64,000 nt of DNA from CAJXVA01 sp963761755 (GTDB lineage Bacteria > Myxococcota_A > Polyangia > Nannocystales > Nannocystaceae): positions 992,001 through 1,056,000 of the forward strand of contig CAVXIC010000039.1 of the NCBI GenBank assembly GCA_963761755.1, written 5' to 3'. Shown piece by piece: positions 34,384 through 44,375 of the stretch. Below the pieces are notes generated by a model. That model did not search any database and was not told where the DNA came from. It saw only the letters and a list, made by a program, of their open reading frames with translations. Both the position numbers and the translations under genes were made by a program. Position 1 is the first letter of the stretch. Each line of letters begins with the position of its first letter.

Positions 34384-35043
34384 ATGCTGCGTGCGCCGGT
34401 GGTCACTCGAAGAACTGGACTCGTGCTCGCAGGGGGGCGATCGATGCGGATGGGCCGCCCCAAGGCCGAGCTGCCGTGGGGACGTCGCACCATGCTGGAG
34501 GCCGTCATCTCGGCGCTCCAGCCGGCCTGCGCGCACATCGTGGTCGTGGCCCATGCCGGTCAACCCCTGCCGCCGCTCCCCGGAGGTGTGCATCGCGTCG
34601 ACGACCCGGTGGAGCTCGACGATCAGGGGCCGCTCGTCGGGGTCTATGCCGGTCTCGGCGCGCTCGAGGCCGACGACCTCGTCTACCTGTCTGCGACGGA
34701 CAAACCCGGCCTCACGCCCGAGCACGTGCGTTGGATCCTGGACCGCATGGAGTCCAAGGCCGTCGACGCCGTCGTCCCCGTGGAGTCGGCCGGCTCCACG
34801 CGGAGACACCGCATGCATCCCCTTGCTGGAGCGCTCCGCGTTGGACCTGCGCGCGAGGTCATCGGCCCCGCGATCGCGTCTGGAGAGCGGGCGCTCAAAC
34901 GAGCCTTCGAGCTGCTGCGATGCGACGAGGTGCCGCTGACCGAGCTCCCCGACCTCACTGTCCTGGGCGACTACAACACGCCCGAGGACTACCGCGCCGC
35001 GCTCGAGAAGACCGACCATGACCATGACCACGAGCATGACTAG
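34384..35043 (+). CDS. mobA: molybdenum cofactor guanylyltransferase
   Basis: 219 residues. MobA attaches GMP to molybdopterin to form the guanine dinucleotide cofactor of DMSO-reductase-family enzymes such as formate dehydrogenase. The nucleotide-binding motif GLVLAGGRSMRMGRPKAEL is clear at the N-terminus; DDQGPLVGVYAGL and YLSATDKPGLTP match the rest of the fold (the usual CDxP is T-DKP). The ATG at 34384 is preferred over a TTG at 34360. The last nine residues are a His/Asp run (DHDHDHEHD) absent from the family core, encoded by ATGACC-type repeats that also provide start codons for the next gene, overlapping by 26 bases. Confidence 0.85.
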   Translation: MLRAPVVTRRTGLVLAGGRSMRMGRPKAELPWGRRTMLEAVISALQPACAHIVVVAHAGQPLPPLPGGVHRVDDPVELDDQGPLVGVYAGLGALEADDLVYLSATDKPGLTPEHVRWILDRMESKAVDAVVPVESAGSTRRHRMHPLAGALRVGPAREVIGPAIASGERALKRAFELLRCDEVPLTELPDLTVLGDYNTPEDYRAALEKTDHDHDHEHD

Positions 35044-35920
35044 CTCCGCCGAGACCATCGAGCATGACTTCGCCCAGCTGGGTCACCTGCGGATGCACTA
35101 CGCACACGCGCCGCAGCCGGACGCCGACGCGCCGCTGGTCGTCCTCCTGCACGGGTTTCCGGAGTTCTGGTACTCGTGGCGCCACCAGATCGTCGCCTTG
35201 GGCAAGGCGGGCTATCGGGTCGTCGCCCCCGACCTGCGCGGGTACGGACGGACCGACAAGCCTCCCGGTGTCGGGGCCTATCAGATCGAGGCGCTGGCCG
35301 ACGACGTGGCGGGCCTGATCGAAGCCCTCGGCGCAACGGAGGCCTCCATCGTCGGTCATGACTGGGGAGGCATGGTCGCGTGGTGGCACGCAATGCGTCA
35401 CCCCAACCAGGTCCGTACCCTCTCGGTCCTCAGCTGCCCTCATCCCGGGCACGCGCCGGCGATGCTCACCGACCTGCGGCAGCTCGGGAAGAGCGCATAC
35501 ATGCTCTTCTTCCAGCTTCCGGTGCTTCCCGAACGTCGCATTCGACGCAACGACCACGCCGCGCTCCGCACGATTCTGCGCGACGACCCCAAGACCCCCC
35601 AGGCCTTCAGCGAGGAAGACATCCAGCGCTACGTCGAGGCCCTCGACCCGGCCTCGACGACCGCGGCGCTGAACTACTATCGGGCCTACGTGCGCCGGAG
35701 TCGGTCGCTGCAGTCCGAGCTGCGGCCCATCGACCGTCCGACGCAGGTGCTCTGGGGAACCGCCGATCGCTACCTGGAGCTCGACTACGCAGAGCCGCCC
35801 AAGCGGTGGGTGTGGGACGCCCGAGTGGAGCTGCTCGAGGACTACAGCCACTGGCTGCAGGTCGACGCGGCTGCCGAGGTCAACCGCCGCTTGTTGGGGT
35901 TCCTTCCCCCGCCGCGGTGA
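35018..35920 (+). CDS. alpha/beta hydrolase, epoxide-hydrolase-like
   Basis: 300 residues. The core has HGFPEFWYSWRHQI (oxyanion hole, residues 45-58), the nucleophile elbow GHDWGG with Asp115, an acid in WGTADRY and the catalytic His in EDYSHWLQ. An Asp rather than Ser nucleophile together with W after it and cap-domain Tyr residues (LNYYRAY) indicates an epoxide hydrolase or fluoroacetate-dehalogenase-like enzyme, not an esterase. Three in-frame ATGs (35018, 35024, 35036) lie within the end of mobA. The natural substrate is unknown. Confidence 0.85.
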   Translation: MTMTTSMTSSAETIEHDFAQLGHLRMHYAHAPQPDADAPLVVLLHGFPEFWYSWRHQIVALGKAGYRVVAPDLRGYGRTDKPPGVGAYQIEALADDVAGLIEALGATEASIVGHDWGGMVAWWHAMRHPNQVRTLSVLSCPHPGHAPAMLTDLRQLGKSAYMLFFQLPVLPERRIRRNDHAALRTILRDDPKTPQAFSEEDIQRYVEALDPASTTAALNYYRAYVRRSRSLQSELRPIDRPTQVLWGTADRYLELDYAEPPKRWVWDARVELLEDYSHWLQVDAAAEVNRRLLGFLPPPR

Positions 35921-35958
35921 CCCTTGCGTCGGACCTTCGGGGACGCCAAGCTTGCGCG

Positions 35959-36726
35959 ATGTCGGTCGTGCAAGAACAACCAGGGCTGGGGGCGGGGTTC
36001 CGCGCCGCCGGGCGGGGCGTTCGCACCGTGCTCGAGACGCCCGAGATCGGCAAGACCTACCTTCAGCTGGTCGCGGCGCTCTTCGTCCTCGTCGCCGCGC
36101 TCGACGTCGCCGGGATCTGGGCCGTCTTGCACTTCACGCCGGTCGACGGGGCGGAGACGTGGTGGACCTTGATCGGACTGTGGCTGCTGCGCATCGCGGG
36201 TCTCGCGATCGTCGTGCTCGCAGCGCCCATCATCGCCCTGTTCACCGTGAACACGGCCTTTCCCTTCTTGGGCGAGCGCGTCTTTCTTGCCGGGGTGCGT
36301 GCGGTGTCACCCGATCGTGCCGATCAGCTCGCGGCGCTCGAGGGCCTGCCACTTCGAGTCTCGGTCCCGCAGAACCTCATCCGGATGGCGATGTTCATCG
36401 GACTGAGCATCTTCGCCTTCGCCGTGTCCTTCATCCCGTTGGTCGGCGCGGTGTTGGGACCGCTGCTGCAGGTCTACTTCACGGCGCGGGCCTTCGGGTG
36501 GGAGCTGCTCGACCCGTACTTCGAGAAGCTCGAGGTCCGCTTCGACGCACAGCGTGACTTCGTTCGGCACCACCGCGCCGCGCTCGTCGGCTTCTCGCTC
36601 CCCTTCTCGCTGGTGATGAGTCTGCCGCTGGTGGGGCCGCTCGTCTTCGGCGTTGCGCAGGCCGCCGCGGGAACGCTCGTCGTCGAGGTCCTGGAGCGAA
36701 GACAGGCGCCGCGACCGGAGGCCTGA
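35959..36726 (+). CDS. EI24/CysZ-like membrane protein
   Basis: 255 residues with about five to six hydrophobic stretches. The plan follows the EI24 (CysZ-like) family: an amphipathic N-terminus (FRAAGRGVRTVLETP), a first pair of membrane segments, a long soluble stretch, then LGPLLQVYFTARAFGWELLDPYFE and RHHRAALVGFSLPFSLVMSLPLVGPLVFGVA, the family's most conserved part. In E. coli CysZ takes part in sulfate uptake, but the family is broad and no sulfur genes are adjacent. ATG at 35959, 38 bases after the hydrolase stop. Confidence 0.8.
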   Translation: MSVVQEQPGLGAGFRAAGRGVRTVLETPEIGKTYLQLVAALFVLVAALDVAGIWAVLHFTPVDGAETWWTLIGLWLLRIAGLAIVVLAAPIIALFTVNTAFPFLGERVFLAGVRAVSPDRADQLAALEGLPLRVSVPQNLIRMAMFIGLSIFAFAVSFIPLVGAVLGPLLQVYFTARAFGWELLDPYFEKLEVRFDAQRDFVRHHRAALVGFSLPFSLVMSLPLVGPLVFGVAQAAAGTLVVEVLERRQAPRPEA

Positions 36727-36768
36727 GCGGGGTTTGCCGCATTCGCCTCGTTGGCGGATACTCTCCGC

Positions 36769-38349
36769 GTGAGGCGCTGGGTACTCGCGGCCGTCGTGTC
36801 CGCAACGGGGTGCGACGCCATCGAAGATCTCGTGCGCGGCGAGGACGAAGCCGCCACGCAGGGGGTCGACACCGAGGGTGAAGCGTCCGAGGACGGCGGC
36901 CACGAGGTCGAGCGCTTCGTCGTCCTCGAGCACGACACCCAGCTGCACCGCCGGCCCTCCACCGAAGCACCCGCGCTCACGCTCGCGTTTGGCGTCGATG
37001 CGCCGCGAGGTCGGCGCTTTGCGGCGTTCGAGGTCCGCGAGTCCCAAGGCGGCTGGCTCCGGGTTCGCCCCCTCGACGCCGCGAGCGACGTGATGCACTG
37101 CGCCGGGGGATGGGCCCCGTTGTCCGACTTCGACGTCGCGCTGTGGGTTCAGCGAGAGAGCCTGGTGTGGGTGATCCAACACGGCACGCTCGTGGAGGAT
37201 GGAGCGGGGAGCAGCATCATGTTGGCAGCGGGCACGCCCGTGGAGCGAGGCGCCACCGAGGCGGATCCCGTCCGCATTGCGCAGCTGGGCCTGCGCGCCT
37301 CGGTGCCCGCCAGCGCGGTCGGCAACACCTACGCCCGCGGGCCCCTGTTCCCGATCCCCGCCCCCATCGCGGGGCGTCCTGTGTCCCCCTCGCCGCTGCG
37401 GTTCGGTGATGACGCTCTGGATGCGCAGGCGGTGACGCTGAGCGCTGAATCCCCCCCGCGGATCCCCGTCCACGCCACGCGAGAAGACGACGGCAAGACC
37501 GTGGTTTCGGTCGGCACGCGATGTGCCGAGCTTCGCCTGGTCGAGACCGGCTCGACGGCGTGGCTCTCGGACCCCGCGCCGAAGGTCGCCTCGCCCCCCG
37601 AGCCGCCCCCCCAGGGGGGCGCAGACATGTGGAAGGTTCGGGCGGGGGCCGAGATCTTCTGGCCCGACATGGAGGCGGCCGGGACGGCACGGGTCGAGCA
37701 CGTCTTCGTCGGCGCGCCAACCCGCAAGAGCGACAAGCGGTGCTTCGAGTTCGGCGCCGGTTGGTCTCGAATCTGCGCACGGGCCGACGATCTCAGCCGC
37801 ACCGGGGACGAACCGCCGACACCCGAGCCCGACCCAGAGCCGACGCCCGAACCCGAACCGACGCCCGACCCAGAGCCGACGCCCGAACCCGAGCCGACGC
37901 CCGAACCAGAACCGACGCCCGAACCCGAACCGACGCCCGAACCAGAACCGACGCCCGAGCCCGAGCCGACGCCCGAGCCGACGCCCGAGCCCGAGCCCGA
38001 GCCGACGCCCGGTTCGGGCGAGCCGTCCGTCGGCGCGTACAAGCCACTGGTGATCGGGTCCCTCGACCGCGCGGCCGTCGGTCACGTCCTCAAGCTGCGT
38101 CGCAAGGAGGTGCTCGCCTGCTACACCGCGGAGTTGTCCACCGAACCGGGCCTGGCCGGCTCCCTGCAGCTTCAGCTGACCATTTCTCCGCAAGGCGCCG
38201 TCAAGGCCATCAAGATCCGCAGCGACAAGCTGGGCAACGACGGGGTTCGCCAGTGCCTCACCGCGGCCGCGAAGCACTGGGGCTTCCCGCGGCCCACCGG
38301 CGGAGGGCTCGTCGTCGTGAAGCAGACCCTGACGTTCTCGCCGGGCTAG
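36769..38349 (+). CDS. lipoprotein with AgmX/PglI C-terminal domain
   Basis: 526 residues from the GTG at 36769 (a TTG at 36751 is the longest option). The signal ends in SATGC. Residues about 45-345 are two or three beta-rich modules, perhaps SH3-like (LHRRPSTEAPALTLAFG, QGGWLRVRP). Residues about 350-415 are a Pro-Glu-Thr repeat. The C-terminal 100 residues are an AgmX/PglI domain, a TonB-related fold: KLRRKEVLACYTAEL, LAGSLQLQLTISPQGAVKAI and CLTAAAKHWGFPRP. AgmX in Myxococcus is linked to gliding, but the domain is widespread in myxobacteria. The TAG stop is part of a CTAG that bounds the adjacent palindromic element. Confidence 0.85.
   Translation: MRRWVLAAVVSATGCDAIEDLVRGEDEAATQGVDTEGEASEDGGHEVERFVVLEHDTQLHRRPSTEAPALTLAFGVDAPRGRRFAAFEVRESQGGWLRVRPLDAASDVMHCAGGWAPLSDFDVALWVQRESLVWVIQHGTLVEDGAGSSIMLAAGTPVERGATEADPVRIAQLGLRASVPASAVGNTYARGPLFPIPAPIAGRPVSPSPLRFGDDALDAQAVTLSAESPPRIPVHATREDDGKTVVSVGTRCAELRLVETGSTAWLSDPAPKVASPPEPPPQGGADMWKVRAGAEIFWPDMEAAGTARVEHVFVGAPTRKSDKRCFEFGAGWSRICARADDLSRTGDEPPTPEPDPEPTPEPEPTPDPEPTPEPEPTPEPEPTPEPEPTPEPEPTPEPEPTPEPTPEPEPEPTPGSGEPSVGAYKPLVIGSLDRAAVGHVLKLRRKEVLACYTAELSTEPGLAGSLQLQLTISPQGAVKAIKIRSDKLGNDGVRQCLTAAAKHWGFPRPTGGGLVVVKQTLTFSPG
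37819..38010 (+). repeat. PEPTPEPE-coding tandem repeat
   Basis: About 190 bases of near-perfect 6/12-base repeats (variants of CCGACGCCCGAACCCGAA) encode a Pro-Glu-Pro-Thr spacer between the beta modules and the AgmX-type domain. It should be extended and negatively charged, and its repeat number can vary by slippage in multiples of three bases without loss of frame. Confidence 0.9.
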
Positions 38350-38419
38350 AGCGGCGATCAGTTTGATTCCATGCGCTGATGCACGCCTCAGCACCCGGAA
38401 TCAAACTGGTCGCCTCTAG
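38346..38419. mobile_element. 74-bp palindromic element bounded by CTAG
   Basis: Both ends are CTAG. The left arm (CTAGAG CG GCGATCAGTTTGATTCC) and the complement of the right arm (CTAGAG GCGACCAGTTTGATTCC) match except for a 2-base indel and one substitution; the inner 16-base arms are 38355-38370 and 38397-38412, and a further GCTGA/TCAGC stem lies in the loop. A hairpin of this kind with TA-containing termini resembles a minimal non-autonomous element of the IS630/Tc1 type, which inserts at TA and often CTAG. The alternative is a bidirectional terminator. Confidence 0.5.
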
Positions 38420-38623
38420 TACCTCGTGTCTGAGGTCCGTTCCGGGTTTCTGCAGGACCCCCCTTGAGGTGTGGGGTCCTGCAGAAACCCTTCGGTCGAT
38501 GGGAACGAGACTCGGTACCTTCTGTCTTTTCCGCAGCGCATCCCTCCGGGACACTCCGCTCTCTTGCTACGTACCGGTCCGGTGGGCGCAAACCCGGAAT
38601 GGACTTCAGAACTGAGGTACTAG
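38416..38623. mobile_element. 208-bp MITE-like element with 33-bp terminal inverted repeats, CTAG ends
   Basis: The terminal arms (starting CTAGTACCTC at 38416 and ending GAGGTACTAG at 38623) are inverted repeats of about 33 bases with five mismatches, continuing through TTCTGA-GTCC-TTCCGGGTTT. Inside, 38444-38461 and 38473-38490 form a perfect 18-base inverted repeat around an 11-base loop. No transposase is encoded. Length, terminal repeats and a TA within CTAG at each end fit a miniature inverted-repeat element mobilised by an IS630/Tc1-type transposase. The left CTAG is shared with the neighbouring 74-bp element. Confidence 0.6.
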
Positions 38624-39606
38624 CCGCAGACCGCGAGCTTGTCGTCGCAGCAGTCGCCGTAGAAGGCGCACAGGTCGTCGCAGTAGCAGCCCGCTTCGGC
38701 CTGGCCTCCGCACTGGTCTTCGCACGAGTCCGCGGCGGGCTCGTCGAAGTCGGCGAGGCACTCGGCGAACGCCTCGGTCTCCTCCCACGCGCACGCGCCC
38801 CCCGGGCCGAAGTGCCCGCACGAGGTTTCGCCGAAGCAGACGTACTCGGGCAGGACCTCGCACGTGGTGACGATGCTGGGGGCCTCGCTCTGCAGCGCGC
38901 AGACCTGGCTGCTGCAGCCGGCGGGCACGCACGGCTCGACGCACGTTCCGGCGGCGTCCGGGAAGCTCTCCTCGATGACGCAGTCCAGACCCGCCATGCA
39001 CGCGAAGCCTGCGATGCCGCCACACATGCCGCCCTCGGCTGAACCGGGCTGGCACGATCCACCCGCGTCCGGGAAGTTGCCCATCAGCTCACAGTGCTGG
39101 CCGGTGGGACACTGGATGTTGCCGATGCCGCCACAGAAGGCCGGCTCGTCGTCGCCGGGGTCGACACAGACGCCTGGAACATCGAAGGTCGGCTCCGAGA
39201 ACTCGCACTCCAGCCCCGGGGCGCAGGTCGCCCGGTACTGGGGAAGCACGAAGCCCTGACACCCCTGGCCTTCCTGTGCCCACGGCTTGCACACGCGCAC
39301 GTTGGCCTCGTTCCAACCGCAGAACTCCGGACAGTCGTCGTTGCTCTGACAAGCGTCCGTCGGCGGCTCGTCATTGCAGACCGCATCCACGTCGTCGCAG
39401 CAGTCCCCATAGTCGACGCAGGCCTCGTCGCACTGGCAGCTGTTGGCCGGGATGTAGTCCCCACAGGCCTCTGGGGTGCAGGAGCCGGCGGCGCGGCTGT
39501 CGAGCTGCGCTGCGGCCAATCGAGCATCATCGAGCGGCGCCTCGTCACAGGCTCCGAGGGCGAGGGCGAAGGGGAGGAGCGCGAGGAAGAGCTTGGCGTG
39601 GTTCAT
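38620..39606 (-). CDS. Cys-rich lipoprotein with two somatomedin-B-like domains
   Basis: 328 residues from the ATG at 39606; lipobox LGAC. Two somatomedin-B-like modules frame the mature protein: CTPEACGDYIPANSCQCDEA with VDYGDCCDDVDAVC near the N-terminus, and CEDQCGGQAEAGCYCDDLCA with FYGDCCDDKLAVC at the very end, each with eight Cys in the C-CxC-C-CC-C order. Between them two related units contain CGGIGNIQCPTGQHC and CGGIAGFACMAGLDC, each followed by FPDAxGxC. About 36 Cys in total imply an oxidised, surface-exposed protein. The stop is the TAG of the CTAG that bounds the adjacent 208-bp element. Confidence 0.8.
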   Translation of the reverse strand: MNHAKLFLALLPFALALGACDEAPLDDARLAAAQLDSRAAGSCTPEACGDYIPANSCQCDEACVDYGDCCDDVDAVCNDEPPTDACQSNDDCPEFCGWNEANVRVCKPWAQEGQGCQGFVLPQYRATCAPGLECEFSEPTFDVPGVCVDPGDDEPAFCGGIGNIQCPTGQHCELMGNFPDAGGSCQPGSAEGGMCGGIAGFACMAGLDCVIEESFPDAAGTCVEPCVPAGCSSQVCALQSEAPSIVTTCEVLPEYVCFGETSCGHFGPGGACAWEETEAFAECLADFDEPAADSCEDQCGGQAEAGCYCDDLCAFYGDCCDDKLAVCG

Positions 39607-39713
39607 GGTGCGGGGGCGGAGCGGTTCGAACTCCGAGCCTCGGATATCGACCCGGGCGCCCTGCGTAAACCCGCCCGGCGGCCGGTCGTCGTGAGGATGG
39701 GACGCGCGGAGAT

Positions 39714-39941
39714 TCAGCGCCGCGTCGACACGTAACGCCACTCACCGCTGGCGGGGCGGACGACGCTGCTCGCCGCCACGAGGGTGGGGAGCGTGACCTG
39801 CTGCGGTGCTGCGATCTGGACCACCGGCCGGGACGCCTGGGCGCTCGATGCCGGGCCCGACCAGCCGACCGCAGTCGCCATCGCCAGCAGCATCGCAGCC
39901 TGTTTTGCACGTCGCACGCCCAGTCCCTTTCCAAGGCGCAT
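39714..39941 (-). CDS. possible small exported protein
   Basis: 75 residues from the ATG at 39941. The N-terminus is basic (MRLGKGLGVRRAKQ) followed by a hydrophobic run and a likely cleavage site after SSAQA, a credible signal peptide; the mature part is about 40 residues rich in Val, Pro and Ser. Base use fits coding, but the short length and lack of a clear ribosome-binding site keep this uncertain. It would lie 107 bases downstream of the somatomedin-B-like lipoprotein start on the same strand, upstream in transcription order. Confidence 0.4.
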   Translation of the reverse strand: MRLGKGLGVRRAKQAAMLLAMATAVGWSGPASSAQASRPVVQIAAPQQVTLPTLVAASSVVRPASGEWRYVSTRR

Positions 39942-40044
39942 ACCGAGTGGAGCCACGCCCCACAGAAACCACTTTCTTCTGCATTTTCAGCATGTTGAGG
40001 ACGTGCGAAAGTGCGCATGCCACAGAGCGGGCAGCGTGGCCTCC

Positions 40045-40075
40045 CAGATCGGGTCGCGGTCGATGACCCGATCTG
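40045..40075. promoter_or_regulatory. perfect 11-bp palindrome, operator or hairpin
   Basis: CAGATCGGGTC and GACCCGATCTG flank a 9-base spacer. It lies about 100 bases upstream of the methyltransferase lipoprotein gene and could be a dimeric regulator site or an RNA hairpin in its leader. Confidence 0.45.
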
Positions 40076-40083
40076 TAACCCCG

Positions 40084-40179
40084 CTGGCGTGCGGCTCCGC
40101 TGGCGTGCGGCTCCCCTGGCGGGCGGCTCCCCTGGCGGGCGGCTCCCCTGGCGGGCGGCTCCCCTGGCGGGCGGCTCTA
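40084..40179. repeat. six 16-bp tandem repeats
   Basis: Six head-to-tail copies of CTGGCGGGCGGCTCCC begin at 40084, 40100, 40116, 40132, 40148 and 40164; copies 1 and 2 have T for G at position 8, copy 1 ends in G, and copy 6 ends in TA, running into the ATG at 40179. The unit length is not a multiple of three, so the array is not a coding repeat. Copy number could alter the distance between promoter and start codon. Confidence 0.92.
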
Positions 40180-40991
40180 TGATGCGCGCGATGAGATCCG
40201 CCGTCCTGTTGCTGCTGCTGTGCACCGCGTGCACGTCGGGATCACCCGCCGCGCCGAGCCAAACCGTCGCGCCGAGCCACGCGACCGGAGCGACCGCGGC
40301 CGCTCCGGTCGACGAGCCCTCCTCGGTCGCGACGCCCGAGCCCTCCCCCGCCTCGTCGCCGGACGAGGAGACGCCCAACCCCGTCGCGGTGCGAATCAAC
40401 CGCAAGTACGAAGGCGCGAGCGCAGCGGGCTGGGCGAAGCGCTTCGAACGCAAGGGCCGGGAAGTCCACGACCGCCAGCGGGCGGTGTTGAAGCAGCTCT
40501 CCATCGAGTCCGGCACCTCGGTTGCCGACGTCGGCGTGGGCAGCGGCCTGTACACGCTCGCGCTCGCCGACGCGGTGGGCGAGCGCGGCACGGTCTTCGC
40601 GGTCGACGTCCAGGACTACTTCCTCGCGCACGTGCAGAAGAAGGCCGAGAAGGCGGGCGCGCAGAACGTGACGTTCGTGAAGGCGGAGCAGCGATCGGCG
40701 AATCTCGATCCCGGGTCGGTCGACCTGATCTTCATGTGTGACGTCTTCCACCACGTCGAATACCCACGGACCTACTTGGGCAGCCTATTGGACGCCTTGA
40801 AACCAGGCGGCCGCCTCGCCGTGATCGACTTCATCGCTGAAGACGGCACGTCGGAGGACTGGGTGCTCGAGCACGTGCGCGCCAGCCCGGCGGAGTTCCG
40901 AGCGGAGTTCGAAGCCGCCGGCTTCGTGTTCGAGCGGGCCCCCGACGTGCTCGAAGAGAACTTCTTCCATATCTATCGCAAGCCCGGGTAG
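40179..40991 (+). CDS. SAM-dependent methyltransferase-like lipoprotein
   Basis: 270 residues. A lipoprotein signal (lipobox LCTAC) and a Pro/Ser/Thr/Ala linker of about 45 residues precede a class I methyltransferase fold: SVADVGVGSGLYTLALADAV (motif I), VFAVDVQ (motif II), DLIFMCDVFHHVEYP (motif IV) and LKPGGRLAVIDF (motif V). Methyltransferases with export signals occur in several proteobacteria; how SAM would reach the periplasm is unexplained, so it may be a non-catalytic relative. Met codons at 40179, 40182 and 40191 could each start it. Immediately upstream is an array of six 16-base repeats. Confidence 0.8.
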   Translation: MMRAMRSAVLLLLLCTACTSGSPAAPSQTVAPSHATGATAAAPVDEPSSVATPEPSPASSPDEETPNPVAVRINRKYEGASAAGWAKRFERKGREVHDRQRAVLKQLSIESGTSVADVGVGSGLYTLALADAVGERGTVFAVDVQDYFLAHVQKKAEKAGAQNVTFVKAEQRSANLDPGSVDLIFMCDVFHHVEYPRTYLGSLLDALKPGGRLAVIDFIAEDGTSEDWVLEHVRASPAEFRAEFEAAGFVFERAPDVLEENFFHIYRKPG

Positions 40992-41097
40992 CCAATCCGG
41001 CGAGATCTCTCAGTTCCTGCGTTTTCGCCCGAATTGAGGCAGATAGCGGGGTTCTCTCCAGGGTCCGCACCGGGTACAGTGCGCCTTCGGAATCTGC

Positions 41098-43797
<2,700 letters not shown>

Positions 43798-43802
43798 GCA
43801 CC

Positions 43803-43827
43803 AAGCGGGCCCCTCAGCGGCCCGCTT
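43803..43827. terminator. hairpin between convergent genes
   Basis: A perfect 9-base stem (AAGCGGGCC with GGCCCGCTT) with a 7-base loop starts 5 bases after the gyrA stop and overlaps the last codons of the convergent gene. Lacking a T run, it is a possible but weak terminator. Confidence 0.5.
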
Positions 43828-44323
43828 CGACCCGCACCCGCGTGCGACCGGTGGCCACCAAGATGGCGCCGGTCAGCAGCGTCGAGACGCCCACGCCGGC
43901 AACGATCGCCCCGGTCCGCAGCAGGTCGCGGTCGTCGTCGGCGAGCGTCATCGTGGCGGCGCCGCCGAGCAGGACCGGCGCCCCGAGACCCGCGAGGACC
44001 CAGCCCGCAAGGAAGGCAGGACGCCGCCCCGCCCGCACGCGGACCGTCACGTCCGAGGTCGCGGGAAGGTCGAACGTGGTCGAAGGCAGGACACCGGATC
44101 CGGCCACGAAGAATCCCGGACGCTCCGCGACGGCGATCGTCACGTCACAGGGGGCCGTACACACGCCCGCGTCGCGCACCGGCCGAAGGCCGCGGAGCTC
44201 GGCCCGCTGGGCTTCTCGCGCGATGAGCACCACCGCCCGAGGTCCACGCTCCACCTCGATGTGAACGCGCGGGCCTCGTTCGGCCGCCATCGCGGCCGCT
44301 GCAGCCAACACGAGCGGGAGCAT
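43814..44323 (-). CDS. exported protein with two C-terminal membrane segments
   Basis: 169 residues. A short signal peptide (MLPLVLAAAAAMAAE) is followed by a beta-rich stretch of about 90 residues that includes VCTAPCDVTIA, resembling the PEGA-type carbohydrate/peptide modules common in myxobacterial envelope proteins, and two hydrophobic helices near residues 103-125 and 138-158. The PEGA resemblance is inferred from the A-P-C-D-V pattern and is uncertain. It is convergent with gyrA. Confidence 0.62.
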   Translation of the reverse strand: MLPLVLAAAAAMAAERGPRVHIEVERGPRAVVLIAREAQRAELRGLRPVRDAGVCTAPCDVTIAVAERPGFFVAGSGVLPSTTFDLPATSDVTVRVRAGRRPAFLAGWVLAGLGAPVLLGGAATMTLADDDRDLLRTGAIVAGVGVSTLLTGAILVATGRTRVRVEAGR

Positions 44324-44331
44324 GCCGGGTC

Positions 44332-44337
44332 AGTCTA
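44332..44337 (-). promoter_or_regulatory. -10-like hexamer TAGACT, leaderless start
   Basis: TAGACT on the minus strand ends 8 bases before the ATG at 44323. The gene's short N-terminal signal would then be the first thing in the mRNA. Confidence 0.42.
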
Positions 44338-44375
44338 CTCGATCGCGGAGGTCCCCCACGAACCCAGTGGTCCCC

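Noticed and set aside
38388..39062. 224-residue minus-strand frame through the palindromic element
   Set aside because: It crosses both inverted repeats and the wrong frame of the somatomedin-B-like gene; no coding features.
40084..40179. CRISPR array
   Set aside because: The 16-base units are directly adjacent with no spacers and there are no cas genes.
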